Below, one piece after another: positions 32,204 through 41,577 of a stretch of 64,000 bases of DNA (positions are counted from its first letter, which is position 1; each line of letters begins with the position of its first letter). The stretch comes from Gordonia soli NBRC 108243 (GTDB lineage Bacteria; Actinomycetota; Actinomycetes; Mycobacteriales; Mycobacteriaceae). The position numbers were made by a program, and so were the translations under genes. The notes below the pieces were generated by a model. That model saw only the letters and a program-made list of their open reading frames with translations, was not told the origin of the DNA and did not search any database. The DNA is taken from assembly GCF_000334455.1 (NCBI RefSeq), contig NZ_BANX01000018.1:1-64000 (forward strand), read 5' to 3'.

Positions 32204-33754
32204 TTGTTCCCTGGAGTTTTCGCCGCCACCACTCCCGACAAGCCCGCGGTGATCGTCGCCGCCACCGGAGCGCAGCTCACCTACGCGCAACTCGACGAGA
32301 ACTCGACGCGGCTCGCCAATCACCTCGAGAACCTCGGGCTCCGACCGGGCGACACCATCGCCATGATCTCGACCAACGATCTCCGACTTTTCGATGTGTA
32401 CTGGGCCGCGCTGCGCAGCGGTCTCTACGTCACCGCGATCAACAGTCACCTCACCGCTGCGGAGGTGGACTACATCCTGACCGACTGCAACGCCCGAGTG
32501 CTCTTCGCCGGGGCGTCGGTGGCCGAGGCGGTCGCCTCGACCGGCACCATCCCGGCCCTCGCAGACGACGGTCGGCGCATCGCCTGGGGTGGCCCGATCG
32601 ACGGCTTCGCCGACTACGACGCCGTACTGGCCACGGCGTCCGCCACACCGCGGGTCGACCAGCCGCGCGGCACCGACATGCTCTACTCCTCGGGTACCAC
32701 CGGTCGGCCGAAAGGCATCAAGGTGCCGCCGCCGGAGGGGCAGGTCGACGCGGTACCCGATGCCTACACAGCGATCTTCGCCCCGATGTACGGATTCGAC
32801 GCCGACTCGGTCTACCTGTCCCCCGCCCCGCTGTATCACGCAGCGCCACTGCGGTATTGCGGGATGACCAACTCGGTGGGCGGCACCGTCGTGATGATGG
32901 AGCGGTTCGAACCGGAGGCCGCCCTACAGGCGATCGAGACCTATCGGGTGACCCACAGCCAGTGGGTACCCACGATGTTCATCCGGATGTTGAAGCTCCC
33001 CGCGGCAGTCCGGGAGAAGTACGACGTCAGCAGCCTGAAGCTGGCCGTGCACGCCGCGGCGCCGTGTCCCGCCGACGTCAAGCGGGCGATGATCGAGTGG
33101 TGGGGTCCGGTGGTGCACGAGTACTACGCGGCCACCGAGGCCGCCGGCGCGACGTTCATCGGCCCCCAGGAGGCGCTCGACCATCCCGGCTCGGTGGGCA
33201 AGGCACTGCTCGGCGTGGTCCACATCTGCGACGAGGACGGCGCCGACCTTCCCGTCGGCGACGTCGGGCAGGTCTATTTCGAACGCGAGGAGATGACCTT
33301 CGAATACCACAACTCGCCGGAGAAGACCCGCGGCGCACAGCATCCCGCACACGCGAACTGGGCGACGACCGGCGACGTCGGATATGTCGACGGCGATGGC
33401 TACCTCTACCTGACCGATCGCAAGGCCTTCATGATCATCTCGGGCGGGGTCAACATCTACCCGCAAGAGGCGGAGAACGTGCTCGTCGGACACCCGGCCG
33501 TGTACGACGTCGCGGTCATCGGCGTCCCGGACGACGACCTCGGCGAGCAGGTGAAGGCCTGCGTCCAACTCGACCCGGCCTTCGCGCCGTCGGACCAACT
33601 CGCAGCCGATCTCATCGAATTCACCAAGGAGTCACTGGCCGCCTACAAGGCGCCCCGGACGGTCGACTTCGTCGACGACCTGCCGCGCACCCCGACCGGC
33701 AAGCTGGTCAAGGGTGTACTCCGCAAGCGGTACTGGCCTGAACCGGCGCACTGA
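32204..33754 (+). CDS. acyl-CoA synthetase (AMP-forming, FadD-like)
   Basis: A 516-residue ANL-superfamily enzyme that adenylates a carboxylic acid and transfers it to CoA. The P-loop-like motif is LYSSGTTGRPKGIK, the aromatic/acid motif is YYAATEAAGATF, TGDVGYVDGDGYLYLTDRKAFMII carries the hinge Asp and Arg, and the A10 motif is RTPTGKLVKG with the catalytic Lys. Specificity is unknown. The start is the TTG at 32204, chosen because GAGGAG lies 7 nt upstream and the protein then begins with the family-like segment FPGVFAATTPDKPAV. The 206-bp gap before it has a possible -10 (TACGAT, 32165-32170). Confidence 0.9.
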   Translation: MFPGVFAATTPDKPAVIVAATGAQLTYAQLDENSTRLANHLENLGLRPGDTIAMISTNDLRLFDVYWAALRSGLYVTAINSHLTAAEVDYILTDCNARVLFAGASVAEAVASTGTIPALADDGRRIAWGGPIDGFADYDAVLATASATPRVDQPRGTDMLYSSGTTGRPKGIKVPPPEGQVDAVPDAYTAIFAPMYGFDADSVYLSPAPLYHAAPLRYCGMTNSVGGTVVMMERFEPEAALQAIETYRVTHSQWVPTMFIRMLKLPAAVREKYDVSSLKLAVHAAAPCPADVKRAMIEWWGPVVHEYYAATEAAGATFIGPQEALDHPGSVGKALLGVVHICDEDGADLPVGDVGQVYFEREEMTFEYHNSPEKTRGAQHPAHANWATTGDVGYVDGDGYLYLTDRKAFMIISGGVNIYPQEAENVLVGHPAVYDVAVIGVPDDDLGEQVKACVQLDPAFAPSDQLAADLIEFTKESLAAYKAPRTVDFVDDLPRTPTGKLVKGVLRKRYWPEPAH

Positions 33755-33768
33755 TCGGCGACCGGCGA

Positions 33769-35397
33769 TCATGCCAACTCGATGAGCTCCTGGTACTCGG
33801 CGCTCCAGTGGTCTTCGGTGCCGTCGGGCAGCAGGATCACCCGCTGTGGATCGAGCGCAGCGGCGGCGCCGGGGTCGTGGGTGACGAGGACGACGGCTCC
33901 GGTGTAGCTACGTAGGGCGTCGAGAACCTGCTCGCGGGAGATCGGATCCAGGTTGTTGGTCGGCTCGTCGAGCAGCAGCACGTTGGCGGCCGACGACACC
34001 AGGCCGGCGAGCGTCAGTCGCGTCTTCTCGCCACCCGAGAGCGTGCCGGCCGGCTGGTCCAGTTGCGCACCGCTGAACATGAACGCGCCGAGCAACCCGC
34101 GGAGATCCTGTTCCCCGGCGTCGGGGGCAGCATGCCGGATGTTCTCCCAGACGCTGGCCATGTCGTCGAGGGTGTCGTGTTCCTGGGCGAAGTACCCGAT
34201 CTTGAGACCGTAGCCGGGCTCGAGCTGACCACGGTCTGGCTTCTCGACGCCGGCCAGCAACTTGAGCAGCGTCGTCTTGCCCGCACCGTTGAGTCCCAGC
34301 ACGACGACCCGACTGCCCTTGTCGATGGCCAGGTCGACTCCGGTGAAGATCTCGAGTGATCCGTACATCTTGGTCAGGCCGCTGGCCATGAGCGGGGTCT
34401 TGCCGCAGGACGCCGGCTCCGGGAACCGGATCCGCGCGGTGCGATCGGCCACCCGCTCTTCGTCGAGTGCGTCGAGCATCCGATCGGCACGCTTGAGCAT
34501 GTTCTGGGCTGCGACGGCCTTGGTCGCCTTCGCACCGAGCTTTGCAGCCTGGGTGCGCAGCGCCGCGGCTTTCTTCTCGGCGTTGGCGCGCTCCCGCTTG
34601 CGACGTTGCTCGTCGGTGGCACGCGCGTCGAGGTAGCGCTTCCAGCCCATGTTGTAGATGTCGGCCTCGCCCCGCACCGCATCCAGGAACCAGACGCGGT
34701 TCACCACGTCGGCGAGCAGGTCGACATCGTGGCTGATGACCACCAACCCGCCCTCGTGGTTCTGCAGGAAACTGCGCAACCAGGTGATGGAGTCGGCGTC
34801 GAGGTGATTGGTCGGCTCGTCGAGCAACAGCGTCGTGTCCGACTTACCGGAACCGTCGGATGCCGCGAACAGGATGCGCGCCAACTCGATTCGTCGTCGC
34901 TGGCCACCCGACAACGTGTGCAGCGGCTGACCGAGGACGCGGTCGGGAAGCCCGAGGCTGTTGCAGATTCGGGCTGCCTCGGACTCGGCCACGTAGCCAC
35001 CGAGCGCGGAGAACCGCTCCTCGAGCTGTCCGTACTTGCGGACCGCCTTGTCCCGGACCCGGTCGTCGGCGGCCTCGGCCATGAGGGCCTGCTGCTTCTC
35101 CATGTCGTGCAGGATCGAGTCGAGCCCACGCGCGGAGAGGACCCGGTCCTTCGCGAGGACGTCGAGGTCACCTTCCTTCGGGTCCTGCGGGAGGTAGCCG
35201 GATTCGCCGTTGCGGACGACGGTGCCCGCGTACGGCTCGGTCTCACCGGCCAGGATTCGGAGAGTGGTGGTCTTGCCCGCGCCGTTGCGGCCCACGAGGC
35301 CGATCCGGTCTCCCGGCGCGATGCGCAGCGCGGAGCCGGGCGCCGACAACAGGGTCCGAGCGCCCGCTCGAACTTCCAGGTCGGTCGCGGTGATCAC
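33769..35397 (-). CDS. ABC-F family ATPase (Rv1473 type)
   Basis: A 542-residue soluble protein with two ABC domains and no membrane span. The first has Walker A GRNGAGKTT, signature LSGGQRRRIEL and LLLDEPTNHLD. The second has GLNGAGKTT, LSGGEKTRLTL and LLLDEPTNNLD. The linker (about residues 235-300) is basic and rich in Lys, Arg and Ala. ABC-F proteins act at the ribosome E site, relieving stalls or protecting from antibiotics. Length equals Rv1473 (from memory), for which macrolide resistance was proposed; here the role is open. It converges with the acyl-CoA synthetase and diverges from the SDR gene. Confidence 0.92.
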   Translation of the reverse strand: MITATDLEVRAGARTLLSAPGSALRIAPGDRIGLVGRNGAGKTTTLRILAGETEPYAGTVVRNGESGYLPQDPKEGDLDVLAKDRVLSARGLDSILHDMEKQQALMAEAADDRVRDKAVRKYGQLEERFSALGGYVAESEAARICNSLGLPDRVLGQPLHTLSGGQRRRIELARILFAASDGSGKSDTTLLLDEPTNHLDADSITWLRSFLQNHEGGLVVISHDVDLLADVVNRVWFLDAVRGEADIYNMGWKRYLDARATDEQRRKRERANAEKKAAALRTQAAKLGAKATKAVAAQNMLKRADRMLDALDEERVADRTARIRFPEPASCGKTPLMASGLTKMYGSLEIFTGVDLAIDKGSRVVVLGLNGAGKTTLLKLLAGVEKPDRGQLEPGYGLKIGYFAQEHDTLDDMASVWENIRHAAPDAGEQDLRGLLGAFMFSGAQLDQPAGTLSGGEKTRLTLAGLVSSAANVLLLDEPTNNLDPISREQVLDALRSYTGAVVLVTHDPGAAAALDPQRVILLPDGTEDHWSAEYQELIELA

Positions 35398-35514
35398 GAC
35401 GGTCCAGTCTACGGGTAGGTCACCAGTGGCTCCCGTCACCCTGCCGGCCTCCGCGGACCGCACGCTGTGCGAAGTCGCTCCGTCCGATGGCCCCGGCGAC
35501 GATGTACCTCCGGT

Positions 35515-35520
35515 TACGGT
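35515..35520 (+). promoter_or_regulatory. -10 hexamer TACGGT before the SDR gene
   Basis: TACGGT is followed by 6 nt and the GTG at 35527, consistent with a leaderless mRNA. This favours 35527 over the in-frame GTG at 35521. Confidence 0.5.
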
Positions 35521-35526
35521 GTGGGA

Positions 35527-36318
35527 GTGACCGAAACCACAGGACAGCAGACCACGTCGGATCTCTCCGGACGCTCCGCGATCGTCACCGGTGCCAGCCG
35601 CGGCATCGGTGAGGCGATCGCAACCGAACTGGCCCGCCGCGGCGCGGCCGTCGTCATCACCGGCCGCAAGGCCGAACCGCTCGAAGAGGCAGCCGGCCGC
35701 ATCCGTGCCGCGGTCCCGGAGGCCGCCGTGACGGCCATCCCGGGCAACACCGGCGACGCCGACCACCGCAAAGCCGCTGTCGCCGCCGCTGTCGCCCAGG
35801 GCGGTGGCATCCACATCCTGGTCAACAACACCGGCATCAACCCGCTGGCCGGGCCGTTGATCGACGCCGACCTCGAGGCGTATCGCAAGATCTTCGACAC
35901 CAATGTGGTCGCCGCCCTGGGCTTCGTGCAGGAGGCCCACGCGGCCGGGATGGGCGAGACCGGTGGGTCGGTCGTCAACATCTCGTCGGTGGCAGGCATC
36001 CGGTCCACCGGCGTGATCGCTGCCTACGGCACCTCCAAGGCCGCATTGATCCGACTCACCGAGGAACTCGCCTGGGAACTGGGCCCGGGGATCCGGGTCA
36101 ACGCCGTGGCGCCCGCCATCGTCCGCACCAGGTTCGCGTCCGGACTGATCGCGGGCGACAACGAGGAACGAGCGGTGCAGGGCTATCCGCTCGGCCGGAT
36201 CGGTGAGGTCGAGGATGTCGCCCGCGCCGTCGCGTTCCTGGTCGGCGACGAGTCCGCCTGGATCACCGGCGACACCCTGCGCGTCGACGGCGGCCTTCTC
36301 TCCACCGGATCCCTGTGA
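35527..36318 (+). CDS. short-chain dehydrogenase/reductase (SDR)
   Basis: A 263-residue classical SDR with the NAD(P) loop TGASRGIG, the active-site Ser in NISSVAG and the YGTSK motif (Y and K of the triad), and C-terminal PLGRIGEVEDVARAVAFL as in FabG-like enzymes. The usual NNAG motif is NNTG here. The substrate is unknown. Its stop overlaps the start of crtL by 4 nt (GTGA), so the two are coupled, though an SDR is not an established carotenoid enzyme. Confidence 0.9.
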   Translation: MTETTGQQTTSDLSGRSAIVTGASRGIGEAIATELARRGAAVVITGRKAEPLEEAAGRIRAAVPEAAVTAIPGNTGDADHRKAAVAAAVAQGGGIHILVNNTGINPLAGPLIDADLEAYRKIFDTNVVAALGFVQEAHAAGMGETGGSVVNISSVAGIRSTGVIAAYGTSKAALIRLTEELAWELGPGIRVNAVAPAIVRTRFASGLIAGDNEERAVQGYPLGRIGEVEDVARAVAFLVGDESAWITGDTLRVDGGLLSTGSL

Positions 36319-37514
36319 CCCCTTTCCCCGATCAACCCGACAGGGTTTCGGAGGTCGGGGCACCCGACAGGGTCGTGGAGGTCGGGGCACCCGACAGGGT
36401 CGTGGTGGTCGGGGCGGGGCCGGCAGGCCGTGCGTTGTCGCATCGGCTGGCGCACCGCGGGGTCGCGGTCACGCTCATCGATCCGCACCCCGCGCGTCCG
36501 TGGCGGTCGACCTACGCCTGTTGGTCCGACGAACTGCCTGACTGGCTCGATCCGTCGGTGGTCTCGGCCGAGGTCGACTCGGTGCGGGTCATCGGTCACC
36601 GCCGCACCGAGGTCCACCGTGGGTATGCGGTGCTCGACACCGATCGTCTGCAGGAGACCCTGTCGGTCGTCGGTGACTCTCCTCTCGTCGTCTGCACTGC
36701 CGAGGCGGTCGCCGTGGCGCCGGACGGGGTCACCCTCGACGACGGCCGACGGATCGATGGTCGGGTGATCATCGACGCCCGGGGAGTCGGCGGGACAGGG
36801 CCGCGACAGACCGCATGGGGCATAGTCGTACCGACCGATGTGGCCGCGCCCGTCCTCGACGGTGCGTCGGCGATCCTGATGGATTTGCGGCCCGCGGACC
36901 CGACGGTCACCGGACTCCCCTCCTTCCTGTACGCGGTTCCACTCGACGGTGACCGCGTGCTCCTCGAGGAGACGTGCCTGGCGGGCGATCCAGCACTTCC
37001 GCTGTCGGAGTTGCGTACCCGGCTGGCCCAACGGCTGTCCCGGACCGGGATCGATCCGGCACTCGCCACCGCGACCGAGAAGGTCTCCTTCGGTCTGCAG
37101 GGCGCCAGCCGCGACCCGTGGCACCGACGACCGACGATGTTCGGCGCACGGGCCGGACTCATGCACCCGGCGTCCGGATACAGCGTCGCGGCGTCACTGG
37201 CCACCGCCGATCCGCTCGCCGCTGCGATCAGCGCAGGTGGCGATCCCACGCGTACCCTGTGGCCGCACTCGGCACGCATGGTCCAGCGCCTACGCGCGGC
37301 CGGCCTCGCGGTGCTGTTACACCTCGACGCCGACGACACGATGCGATTCTTCGACGACTTCTTCGACCTACCAGTCCATCGTCAACGCGCGTACCTGTCC
37401 GATCGCGATGACCTGCGAGGTCTGCTCGCAGCCATGCTCACCCTGTTCACCGCGACCGATCGGCGACTGCGTCGCCACCTCGTGCGAGCGGCGCCGCACC
37501 TCGTCGGACGCTGA
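36315..37514 (+). CDS. crtL: lycopene cyclase (CrtL type) with triplicated N-terminal strand
   Basis: A 399-residue FAD-linked cyclase that forms ionone rings on lycopene. The dinucleotide-binding strand VVVGAGPAGRALSHRL begins near residue 29. Family motifs are PSFLYAVPLDGDRVLLEETCLA and GARAGLMHPASGYSVAASLATAD, which match actinobacterial beta-cyclases. The GTG at 36315 overlaps the SDR stop. Unusually, residues 8-34 are three in-frame copies of a 9-residue unit (PDRVV-VGA) encoded by a 27-nt tandem repeat, so the first beta-strand is written three times. No other carotenoid gene is in the window. Confidence 0.88.
   Translation: MTPFPDQPDRVSEVGAPDRVVEVGAPDRVVVVGAGPAGRALSHRLAHRGVAVTLIDPHPARPWRSTYACWSDELPDWLDPSVVSAEVDSVRVIGHRRTEVHRGYAVLDTDRLQETLSVVGDSPLVVCTAEAVAVAPDGVTLDDGRRIDGRVIIDARGVGGTGPRQTAWGIVVPTDVAAPVLDGASAILMDLRPADPTVTGLPSFLYAVPLDGDRVLLEETCLAGDPALPLSELRTRLAQRLSRTGIDPALATATEKVSFGLQGASRDPWHRRPTMFGARAGLMHPASGYSVAASLATADPLAAAISAGGDPTRTLWPHSARMVQRLRAAGLAVLLHLDADDTMRFFDDFFDLPVHRQRAYLSDRDDLRGLLAAMLTLFTATDRRLRRHLVRAAPHLVGR
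36336..36416 (+). repeat. 3 x 27-nt tandem repeat at the start of crtL
   Basis: Units lie at 36336-36362, 36363-36389 and 36390-36416. Copies 1 and 2 differ at two bases, copies 2 and 3 at two. The unit is a multiple of three, so the frame is kept, encoding PDRVSEVGA, PDRVVEVGA and PDRVVVVGA. The third copy runs directly into the Rossmann glycine motif. Confidence 0.92.
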
Positions 37515-37515
37515 T

Positions 37516-40140
37516 CTACAGCCGCGAGTCGACCGGCTCCGATTCCAGGGCGAGCAACCCGAACACACACTCGTGCACTCGCCACAACGGCTCACCCGCG
37601 ACGTGCCGCGCCAACGCCTCACGCCCGAGGAGGTACTCACGCAGCGCCATCGACCGCTTGTGCCGGAGGTCCCGCTCTCGTAGCACCTCCAGCCGGTCGA
37701 GATAGGACGGCCCGTAGATGATGCGTAGGTACTCCGAGCTGCGAACCTTCACGCCCGGTGCCACGACCCTCCCCTTGTCGTCACGCACGGCGTTCGCCGC
37801 CGGCTTCACCACCATGCCCTCACCGCCGGCCGCGGTCAGCTCCGTCCACCACCGACCACCTGCGGCTCGGGACGCCGGGTCGCCTACGTCGACGACGCAC
37901 CGACGGGTGGACGCGAACAGCGATGGATCGGCTTCCACCAGCTGATCGGCAACGTCGAGATGCCAACTGTGTGGTTGTGTCTCGGCTGTCACTCCGCCCG
38001 CGCCGGCGCCGTGGGCGAGGATCTCGAACGGTGCGATGCGGACATCCGCGATGGTCGCCGTGGCGTCCACGTACCGCCCGTAGGCAGCAGTGAACGCGTC
38101 GACGTCGCGACGTCGGTCCTGCGTCGCGGCCAACATCTCACCGACATCCAACCCGCGGTCCGCAGCCGCGGAGAGTTCGGTCCGGAACAGATCGAGTTCG
38201 GCACCCGCCGCCGCGGAGACGGCGGCGAAGTGATCGCGGATCAGGCCTTCGCCCTTGATGTTCCATGGCAACAGCTCGGCATCGAGGATCAGCCAGTCCG
38301 ATTGCAGGGTGTCGAGGACGCCGGACGCGGCATCCCTGGTCCGGTCGAGCAGATCCGCCGTCGTCGGAGCGTCGAAGAAGGTTCGGCCCGTCCGGGTGAC
38401 GATCGCGCCCAACCCGTCCACGACACCGAATGCCGAAGCCGCGGCAGCCTGGTCACGGGTCACCACCACCATCGCCCGCGAGCCCATGTGCTTCTCCTCG
38501 CAGATCACCTCCGCCACACCTGACCGCGCATAGAAGTCGAAGGCCGCGTCGGGATCCTCGAGCAGTCCCGGGCTCCGTCCACCCACCGGGCTCATCGTCG
38601 GCGGCAGGTACCTCAGCCACCGTGGGTCCACCGCATATCGCGACATCACCTCGAGTGCCGACGCCGCGTGCTCGGCGCGAACGGTGACCGACGGCCCGAG
38701 ACGCGTGGTGATGACCCGCTTCCCGGCGACATCGTCGAGCCGCACCCGCGCGCGTACGCGGGCGTCGGCATCCGAGTCGCCGTAGCCCATCGGACGCTCT
38801 GGCTCCCAGTACGTCTCGTGCGCCGAGACCGCGACGGTCTCACGCTCGGGATGGCGCAGCGCCGTGAGCCGGCCACCGAAGACACAACCGGTGTCGATGC
38901 ACAGCGTGTTGTTGACCCAGCCGACCGCCGGAACGGGTGTGTGCCCGTAGACGACCGCTGCGGCGCCTCGATAGTCACGCGCCCAGTCGATCCGGATCGG
39001 AAAGCCATGACGATCGACCTCGCCGGAGGTCTCGCCGTACATCGCGAGGCTCCGAACCCGCCCGGACGATCGACCGTGGTATCGCTCCGCGAGACCTGCG
39101 TGGGCCACGACGAGACGTCCGCCGTCGAACAGATAGTGCGACACGAGGCCGTCGAGGAAGGTGATCACCGCGGCGACGAAGTCATCGGGCTCCCTGGCCA
39201 ACTGCGCCAGGGATTCCGCCAGACCGTGGTTCATGGTGAGCCGACCTCGGTCACGCCCGCTGCCGGTGCGCTGCCGAAGCGCCTTGAGTAGCTTCTCCTC
39301 GTGGTTCCCGCGCACGCAGATCGCTTGTCCGGCAGCCACCATCGACATGACGAGACGGAGCACCGCCGGGGTGTCCGGCCCGCGGTCGACGAGGTCACCG
39401 ACAAAGATGACCCGACGGCCGTCCGGGTGATCCTCCATCGTCGCGACCGCTGCCCCGTCGGGACGCGGAGCCGGTCTCCAGCCGAGGCGTTCGAGCAACT
39501 CGACGAGCTCGGCGTGACAACCGTGGACGTCGCCGATGATGTCGAACGGTCCCGTCTCGTCGGTCCGATCGCTGAAGAGTCTCGTGCGAGTGATCGACGC
39601 GGCATCGATCGCGTCCACACCCTCGAGGATGTGGACGAATCGGAAGCCCTCTTTGCGAAGTCCGCGCCCGTATCGGCGCAGCAGCCGGTGCTGACGCACG
39701 ACGACACCGCCGTCGACGTCCGTCCGCCCCGCAGTACGTCGCGTCAGCTCGTCGAGCGGCACGTCGAGGACGATCGCGACCGCGAAGACGTCGTGCTCCT
39801 TGGCCAGATCGACGAGGGCACGCCGATCCTCCGGGCGCACCGACGTGGCGTCGACGACGGTCAACAGACCTCGACGGAGTCGACGTGCCGCTACGTCGAA
39901 GATCACACTGAACGCATCGGTGGTGGCCGACTGGTCGGTCGGGTCATCCGCCACCAGACCGCGAAAGGCGTCCGAGGACAGTACCTCGGTCTCCTGGAAG
40001 ACCCGCCGGGCGAACGTCGACTTGCCCGCACCGGAGACACCGACGAGTACGACGAGGCACAGGGCCGGGATGTCCAGTCCGGTTGCGGTCACGGGGCTCG
40101 CGGCGTCGTCCACGGGGAACACCGCGTTCTCGTCGGTCAT
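37516..40140 (-). CDS. pnkp: polynucleotide kinase-phosphatase-ligase Pnkp (RNA repair)
   Basis: An 874-residue three-module RNA end-healing and sealing enzyme. Residues 28-190 are a P-loop 5'-OH kinase (GVSGAGKST, 34-42). Residues 198-430 are a calcineurin-like 2',3'-phosphatase (GDVHG 203-207, GDLVDRG 248-254, GNHE 278-281, H347, YGHT 398-401). Residues 480-874 are a nucleotidyltransferase/ligase with K550 in EEKHMGSR, ILDAELLPWN, GGEGMVVKP and KVRSSEYLRIIYG. Length and order match Clostridium thermocellum Pnkp. Its start overlaps the hen1 stop (ATGA). The ligase of bacterial Pnkp needs Hen1 to seal, which fits the coupling. Confidence 0.95.
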   Translation of the reverse strand: MTDENAVFPVDDAASPVTATGLDIPALCLVVLVGVSGAGKSTFARRVFQETEVLSSDAFRGLVADDPTDQSATTDAFSVIFDVAARRLRRGLLTVVDATSVRPEDRRALVDLAKEHDVFAVAIVLDVPLDELTRRTAGRTDVDGGVVVRQHRLLRRYGRGLRKEGFRFVHILEGVDAIDAASITRTRLFSDRTDETGPFDIIGDVHGCHAELVELLERLGWRPAPRPDGAAVATMEDHPDGRRVIFVGDLVDRGPDTPAVLRLVMSMVAAGQAICVRGNHEEKLLKALRQRTGSGRDRGRLTMNHGLAESLAQLAREPDDFVAAVITFLDGLVSHYLFDGGRLVVAHAGLAERYHGRSSGRVRSLAMYGETSGEVDRHGFPIRIDWARDYRGAAAVVYGHTPVPAVGWVNNTLCIDTGCVFGGRLTALRHPERETVAVSAHETYWEPERPMGYGDSDADARVRARVRLDDVAGKRVITTRLGPSVTVRAEHAASALEVMSRYAVDPRWLRYLPPTMSPVGGRSPGLLEDPDAAFDFYARSGVAEVICEEKHMGSRAMVVVTRDQAAAASAFGVVDGLGAIVTRTGRTFFDAPTTADLLDRTRDAASGVLDTLQSDWLILDAELLPWNIKGEGLIRDHFAAVSAAAGAELDLFRTELSAAADRGLDVGEMLAATQDRRRDVDAFTAAYGRYVDATATIADVRIAPFEILAHGAGAGGVTAETQPHSWHLDVADQLVEADPSLFASTRRCVVDVGDPASRAAGGRWWTELTAAGGEGMVVKPAANAVRDDKGRVVAPGVKVRSSEYLRIIYGPSYLDRLEVLRERDLRHKRSMALREYLLGREALARHVAGEPLWRVHECVFGLLALESEPVDSRL

Positions 40141-41516
40141 GAGTCGTCCTCGTCGTCTCGGGTGAACACGGCGACCTGGGTCGGCGTGCCCGCATCCGGG
40201 TCCTCGTCACCGATACCGTCATAGGTCACGGCGTATCGGTACTCGTCGGCGACCGACGCGGCCCAGGTGGTGAACTCCGCACGCGTGAACTCGAATCGGT
40301 GATCCGGGTGGCGGAACCGCGCGCCCAGCCCGTACACCGCGTTGTACTCACGATTCGGGGTCGTCACGACGACCGTGCGGGGCGACATCTCGTCGAACAC
40401 GGATGCCATCGCGGTGGCCAGGCGGTCGGCGTCGACGTGTTCGACGACCTCCATCAGCACGACGGCGTCGTAACCACGACATCGCTCGTCGGCGTACATC
40501 AGCGACGACTGCCACAGGTCGATTCCGGGCCATCGGTCGAGCCGAGCCCGAGCGGCATCGAGAACCGCCGGCGCGACGTCGATCCCGGCCAGCCGGCCGA
40601 ACCCGTTGCGGGCCAGCGCTGCGAGTAGTCTCCCCTCGCCGCACCCGACGTCGAGCACCGATCGGGCTCCGGTCTGTTCGAGCACGTCCACCACCCGGGA
40701 CAGCCGCCGGCGCGCGAGTGGTTCGCGGTGGGGCGCCGCGGCCTCCCCCGACGTCCCGGATCCGCCGTCCGGTCCCGCTCCATCGCGACCGTCCGACGAC
40801 GACACGTCGGATGCCATCCGCGCGGAGGCGGTTTCGGCCAGATGGCGCAGGTTCTTGACATAGCCCGCGACGATGTCGTCGCGGTGGGGATGGTCGACGA
40901 GCCATCCGTCCCCGAGTCGCTCGAGCTTGTCGATCTCCTCGTCGTCGACGAAGTAGTGCTTGTCGTCGGCGAGCACCGGGATCACCACTGCGATGTGGCG
41001 CAACGCGTCTCGGATCGATTGACTGCCCGACAACCGAATGGTGACGAAGTCGGAGTCACCCCATTCCTGCGGACTCAACGGCTGCGCGACCTCCGACACC
41101 CGCCAGCCGAGCGGTGCGAACAGTTCGGTCGGCTTCCGTTGCGAGCGCACCGGAACCGACGGGATCGTCAGGGTGAGTGGCCAGCGGACGTCGACGAGGT
41201 CGGGACGGTTCGCGCATCGGCCGGCGAGTGCGTCGCCGAAGACCTTGCCCAGTGCCACGATCAAGCGCGACGATGCCGCATACGGGACAGTGTTGACGTG
41301 TCGGTCGACGTCGCCGCCGCGGTCGATCTGTGCGCCCTCGCCGTCGACATGCAGGACCGCACGACAGGTGTCGGAGGTCGCGACGGGATAGAACACGGTC
41401 GCGCGGCCCTGACTGGTCGCGAACTCCTGGACCCGGTCGGGATGCTTGTGCAACAGGTAGCCGAGATCGGTCGCCGGGTACTGCCCGCTCCGCGAGACTT
41501 CCATCGACAGGATCAC
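40137..41516 (-). CDS. hen1: 3'-terminal RNA ribose 2'-O-methyltransferase Hen1
   Basis: A 459-residue partner of Pnkp. The N-terminal half (about 1-245) is the Pnkp-activating domain. After an acidic Gly/Ser linker (237-260), residues 265-450 form a Rossmann methyltransferase: SAM loop VLDVGCGEG (287-295), metal ligands E356, E359 and H360 in MEVVEHVD, and H406 in HPDHRFEF. It 2'-O-methylates the 3' end of broken tRNA before ligation, protecting the repaired site from a second cut. The GTG at 41516 is preceded by TACCGT and 6 nt (leaderless). Coupled to pnkp by a 4-nt overlap. Confidence 0.95.
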   Translation of the reverse strand: MILSMEVSRSGQYPATDLGYLLHKHPDRVQEFATSQGRATVFYPVATSDTCRAVLHVDGEGAQIDRGGDVDRHVNTVPYAASSRLIVALGKVFGDALAGRCANRPDLVDVRWPLTLTIPSVPVRSQRKPTELFAPLGWRVSEVAQPLSPQEWGDSDFVTIRLSGSQSIRDALRHIAVVIPVLADDKHYFVDDEEIDKLERLGDGWLVDHPHRDDIVAGYVKNLRHLAETASARMASDVSSSDGRDGAGPDGGSGTSGEAAAPHREPLARRRLSRVVDVLEQTGARSVLDVGCGEGRLLAALARNGFGRLAGIDVAPAVLDAARARLDRWPGIDLWQSSLMYADERCRGYDAVVLMEVVEHVDADRLATAMASVFDEMSPRTVVVTTPNREYNAVYGLGARFRHPDHRFEFTRAEFTTWAASVADEYRYAVTYDGIGDEDPDAGTPTQVAVFTRDDEDDS

Positions 41517-41522
41517 GGTCTC

Positions 41523-41528
41523 ACGGTA
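41523..41528 (-). promoter_or_regulatory. -10 hexamer TACCGT of the hen1-pnkp operon
   Basis: On the minus strand TACCGT is followed by 6 nt and the hen1 GTG, so the RNA-repair pair seems to have its own promoter separate from the DUF1992 gene 61 nt upstream. Confidence 0.45.
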
Positions 41529-41577
41529 CGCAGGTACGCAACCGATTTCGGGTGAGCGGCGTGCAACCGTGCCCGGT

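Noticed and set aside
31514-32839. Long antisense open frames, also elsewhere (for example 28550-30787 and 58539-60890)
   Set aside because: These frames run opposite to well-conserved genes, have the Arg/Gly/Asp-rich composition produced by GC-biased third positions and show no domains.
33755-33768. Terminator between acyl-CoA synthetase and ABC-F gene
   Set aside because: The 14-nt gap is too short for a separate hairpin and none was seen.
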